Below are positions 13,185-16,149 of a DNA stretch of 16,149 bases, one piece after another. Location of the stretch: the NCBI GenBank assembly GCA_905214345.1, contig CAJMLV010000051.1:1-16149 (forward strand), in the 5' to 3' direction. Every line of letters starts with the position of its first letter. Position 1 is the first letter of the stretch. The DNA comes from an uncultured bacterium (GTDB taxonomy: Bacteria > Bacillota > Clostridia > Oscillospirales > Ruminococcaceae). The notes below the pieces were generated by a model that ran no database searches, was not told the DNA's origin, and saw only the letters and a list, made by a program, of their open reading frames with translations. Made by a program: the position numbers and the translations under genes.

Positions 13185-15830
13185 GTGAAAAGTTATGAAC
13201 TTTCTGCCGAGGAAGTCCTCCGGCAGGAAAACGCCGGCATGGACGGTCTGAGCACCGCCGAAGCCCAGCGCCGTCTGGAAGAACACGGCCCCAACAAGCT
13301 GAAGGAAGCCCAGAAGGCCACCCTGCTCCAGCGCTTTATCGAACAGCTGAAAGACCCCATGCTGATCATTCTGCTGTGCGCCGCCGCGGTGTCTGCCGTG
13401 ACCAGCCTCATCGAGGGCGAAAGCATGGCGGAAGTCATCATCATCCTCATTGTGGTGCTGCTCAACGCCGTGCTGGGCGTTTATCAGGAGAGCAAGGCCG
13501 AAGCTGCCATCGAAGCGCTGCAGACCATGACCGCCGCCACCAGCAAGGTGCTGCGCGACGGCAAGCATGTGACCCTGCACAGCGATGAGCTGGTGCCCGG
13601 CGACGTGGTCCTGCTGGAAGCCGGCGACAGCGTGCCTGCCGACGGCCGTATTCTGGAAAGCGCCAGCCTCAAGATCGAGGAAGCCGCCCTCACCGGCGAG
13701 AGCGTGCCGGTGAACAAGATCGTGGACGCCCTGGTTCCTGCCGAAGGCGGCAAGGATGTGCCCCTGGGCGACCGCAAGAACATGTGCTATATGGGTTCCA
13801 CCGTTGTGTACGGCCGCGGCCGCATGGTCATCACCGACACCGGCATGGACACCGAGATGGGCAAGATCGCCGGCGCTCTGGCTGCCGTGACCGACGAGCA
13901 GACCCCCCTGCAGCGCAAGCTGGATGAACTGGGCCGCACCCTGTCCAAGCTGGTGCTGGGCATCTGCGTCTTCATTTTTGCCTTCAACCTGATCACCCAT
14001 GGCGAATTCAGCCTGGAAGCCATCCTGTCCACCTTCATGGTGGCCGTTTCCCTGGCCGTGGCCGCCATCCCCGAAGGCCTGGCCACCGTGGTCACGGTGG
14101 TGCTGTCCATCGGCGTGACCAACATGAGCAAGCGCAACGCCGTTATCCGCCGCCTGACCGCCGTGGAGACCCTGGGCTGCGCCCAGGTCATCTGCTCGGA
14201 TAAGACCGGCACCCTGACCCAGAACAAGATGACCGTGGTGGAGCACGTGGGCGACGAGACCCTGCTGGCCACCGCCATGGCTCTGTGCTCCGACGCTGAG
14301 TACACCGAGAACGGCGCCCAGGGCGAACCCACCGAGGCCGCTCTGGTGAACTACGCCGCCAGCGTGGACCTGAAAAAGACCGACCTGGAAGCCAAACAGC
14401 CCCGCGTGGACGAGGCGCCTTTTGACTCCGGCCGTAAGATGATGAGCACCCTGCATGCCGTCGGCAACACCTTCATTCAGTACACCAAGGGCGCGCCCGA
14501 CGAAGTGCTCAAGCGCTGCACCAAGTACTGGGACGGCGAAAAGGCCGTGCCCATGACCGAGGAAAAGAAGGCCGAGATCCTGAAGGCCAACAAGGCCATG
14601 GCCGACAAGGCTCTGCGCGTGCTGGCCGCCGCCATGCGTCCCTGGGCCGAGAACCCCCACAACAACGAACCCGCCTTCCTGGAGCAGGATCTGTGCTTCA
14701 TCGGCCTCACCGGCATGATCGACCCGGTGCGTCCCGAAGTGAAGGACGCCATTGTGGAATGCCGTCAGGCGGGCATCCGTCCCGTGATGATCACCGGCGA
14801 CCACAAGGACACCGCCGTGGCCATCGCCACCGAGCTGGGCATCATCGACGATCCCTCCCAGGCCATCACCGGTTCCGAGCTGGACGACATCTCCGACGAG
14901 GACCTGGCCGAGGCCATCACCCGTTACGGCGTCTACGCCCGCGTGCAGCCGGAGCATAAGGTGCGCATCGTCACCGCCTGGAAGAAGCGCGGCGCCATCA
15001 CCGCCATGACCGGCGACGGCGTCAACGATGCGCCTTCCATCAAGTCCGCCGACATCGGCGTGGGCATGGGCATCACCGGCACCGACGTTACCAAGAACGT
15101 GGCCGACATGGTCCTGGCCGACGACAACTTTGCCACCATCGTGGGTGCCGTCAGCGAAGGCCGCCGCATCTACGACAACATCCGCAAGGCCATCCAGTTC
15201 CTGCTGGCCTCCAACATGAGCGAGGTGCTGGGCGTGTTCACCGCCACTCTGCTGGGCTTCACCCTGCTGAACCCGGTGCACCTGCTCTTCATCAACCTCA
15301 TCACCGACTGCTTCCCGGCTCTGGCGCTGGGTATGGAAAAGGGCGAAAGCGACATCATGCACCGCCCGCCCCGCAAGTCCACCGACGGCATCTTTGCCGG
15401 CGGCCTGGGCTTTGACGTGGTGTACCAGGGCGTCCTGGTCACCATCATCACCCTGGCTTCCTATATCATCGGCCACTGCATGGAAGTGGGTTACTTCGAG
15501 ATGCCCAAGGGCATTTCCGACGACGGCATGACCATGGCCTTCCTGACCATGAGCATGTGCGAGATCTTCCACAGCTTCAACATGCGCAGCCAGCGCGGCA
15601 GCATCTTCACCCTGCACAGCCACAACGTGGTGCTGTGGGCGGCCATGCTGGGCAGCCTGGTGCTGACCACCCTGGTGCTGGAAGTTCCCTTCATCGCCAA
15701 TGCGTTCGGCTTCACCCCCGTTAACCTGCCCGAGTATCTCATCGCCCTGGGCCTGTCCGTGCTGGTCATCCCCATTGTGGAGATCGTCAAGCTGGTACAG
15801 CGGACAATGGCGAAGAAGAAGGCTGCCTGA
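13185..15830 (+). CDS. P2A-type cation ATPase (SERCA/PMR1-like), probable Mn2+/Ca2+ exporter
   Basis: The 881-residue P-type ATPase has an N-terminal cation-ATPase domain (about 5-75), the actuator TGES (from Thr170), helix-4 ion site PEGLAT (Pro296, Glu297), phosphorylation site DKTGT (Asp339) and hinge GDGVNDAPS (Asp611). Helix 5 has NMSE and helix 6 has NLITD, matching SERCA ion-site residues Asn768, Glu771, Asn796 and Asp800. Sequence alone suggests Ca2+ transport. The Mn2+ riboswitch upstream, and the known control of related lactococcal and streptococcal pumps by this RNA class, argue for Mn2+ efflux. The GTG start has AAAGGAGA eight bases upstream; the longer frame (from 13062) would translate the terminator. 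Its codon use looks more strongly biased than its neighbours, suggesting high expression. Confidence 0.93.
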   Translation: MKSYELSAEEVLRQENAGMDGLSTAEAQRRLEEHGPNKLKEAQKATLLQRFIEQLKDPMLIILLCAAAVSAVTSLIEGESMAEVIIILIVVLLNAVLGVYQESKAEAAIEALQTMTAATSKVLRDGKHVTLHSDELVPGDVVLLEAGDSVPADGRILESASLKIEEAALTGESVPVNKIVDALVPAEGGKDVPLGDRKNMCYMGSTVVYGRGRMVITDTGMDTEMGKIAGALAAVTDEQTPLQRKLDELGRTLSKLVLGICVFIFAFNLITHGEFSLEAILSTFMVAVSLAVAAIPEGLATVVTVVLSIGVTNMSKRNAVIRRLTAVETLGCAQVICSDKTGTLTQNKMTVVEHVGDETLLATAMALCSDAEYTENGAQGEPTEAALVNYAASVDLKKTDLEAKQPRVDEAPFDSGRKMMSTLHAVGNTFIQYTKGAPDEVLKRCTKYWDGEKAVPMTEEKKAEILKANKAMADKALRVLAAAMRPWAENPHNNEPAFLEQDLCFIGLTGMIDPVRPEVKDAIVECRQAGIRPVMITGDHKDTAVAIATELGIIDDPSQAITGSELDDISDEDLAEAITRYGVYARVQPEHKVRIVTAWKKRGAITAMTGDGVNDAPSIKSADIGVGMGITGTDVTKNVADMVLADDNFATIVGAVSEGRRIYDNIRKAIQFLLASNMSEVLGVFTATLLGFTLLNPVHLLFINLITDCFPALALGMEKGESDIMHRPPRKSTDGIFAGGLGFDVVYQGVLVTIITLASYIIGHCMEVGYFEMPKGISDDGMTMAFLTMSMCEIFHSFNMRSQRGSIFTLHSHNVVLWAAMLGSLVLTTLVLEVPFIANAFGFTPVNLPEYLIALGLSVLVIPIVEIVKLVQRTMAKKKAA

Positions 15831-15865
15831 GCCTTTGACGCTGCGTTTGCCCGCATAAAATGATT

Positions 15866-15915
15866 ACACCGCCTCTGCCGGGGAGTTGTTCCCGGCGGGG
15901 GCGGTGTTCTTTTTT
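15866..15915 (+). terminator. Terminator of the P-type ATPase gene
   Basis: A 17-bp stem (15866-15881 area with 15891-15907) of ACACCGCC, a TCT/GGG wobble stretch and GCCGGG/CCCGGC carries a GAGTTGTT loop and is followed by TTCTTTTTT. It lies about 35 bases after the stop. Confidence 0.88.
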
Positions 15916-16149
15916 GGTTAACGGCAGTTTGCCGGTTGCTCCTTCCTTTTCGTGCCCGAAGCTGTATTCCGTTGCCGGGCAGACGGCAGTCTGCCGGGAA
16001 GTTGTTCCTTTTTGGCGTCAAAAAGGAACCGAAAAACCGCCACCGTTTCGAGGCGGTGGACGCCGACCAGGGCTGCGGCCCTGGACCCGGGGTGTGCGGC
16101 CACCTTACGACGGCCTATTCACCGGCCTGGGGGCCGGTGAACAAGGAAA
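15916..16149 (+). repeat. Interspersed palindromic repeat, copy D (runs off the window end)
   Basis: It starts directly behind the ATPase terminator. It first carries a 19-base piece (15942-15960) identical to the first stem region of copy B (5958-5976) but cut short. An unrelated small hairpin follows (GGCAGAC-GGCA-GTCTGCC), then the four-stem module in copy-C form: 16004-16014/16019-16029, CCACCG/CGGTGG, CCAGGGC/GCCCTGG and TTCACCGGCC/GGCCGGTGAA. It therefore looks like a mosaic of two element types. Confidence 0.85.

Noticed and set aside
13179..15623. Long minus-strand open frame of 814 codons
   Set aside because: Antisense shadow of the P-type ATPase with low-complexity Gly/His/Val-rich product; same GC-bias effect.

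Overview
The window reads as chromosome of a GC-rich Firmicute of the Oscillospiraceae/Ruminococcaceae type (Faecalibacterium, Gemmiger or Subdoligranulum-like). This is inferred from strong Shine-Dalgarno sites, very GC-rich codon choice, a darA-holB-ricT-rsmI cluster related to the Bacillus yaaQ-yabC neighbourhood, and GC-rich interspersed palindromes between genes. No phage, plasmid, IS transposase, rRNA, tRNA or CRISPR array was seen.

Layout. (1) 1-158: a truncated copy of an interspersed repeat and the terminator of a HxlR-type regulator (159-515, minus). (2) 692-5848, plus strand: a compact four-gene run of M18 aminopeptidase, glutamyl-Q tRNA(Asp) synthetase, Cu(I) P-type ATPase CopA and acylphosphatase, with two ATGA overlaps, ended by a 24-bp perfect terminator stem. 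CopA ends in a second CopZ-like metal-binding domain that has its own in-frame ribosome binding site and ATG. (3) 5849-6792: a non-coding stretch holding two facing repeat copies, several hairpins and one doubtful mini-ORF. (4) 6793-11749, minus strand: rhomboid-like membrane protein, DarA, HolB, RicT, RsmI, a YfcE/MJ0936-type phosphodiesterase and BirA, probably one operon from a promoter at 11811-11839. (5) 11750-12200: a divergent intergenic region with about eight DnaA-box-like nonamers, four of them spaced at exactly 21 bp. (6) 12192-15830, plus strand: two yybP-ykoY (Mn2+) riboswitches in series, each with its own terminator, in front of the Mn exporter MntP and a P2A-type cation ATPase. 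(7) 15831-16149: a terminator and another copy of the repeat.

The window carries two metal-efflux modules. One is copper: CopA, a putative free CopZ made from the same gene, and a translationally coupled acylphosphatase. The other is manganese: MntP plus a P-type ATPase, both apparently switched on by Mn2+ through RNA. The minus operon joins second-messenger sensing (DarA), replication (HolB), RNA processing (RicT), rRNA methylation (RsmI) and biotinylation (BirA).

The four repeat copies share a four-hairpin architecture. Their stems differ by compensatory base changes, and every copy lies in the same orientation just beyond a terminator-like hairpin. This element family, the phased DnaA-box-like array and the internal CopZ start are the observations most worth following up.
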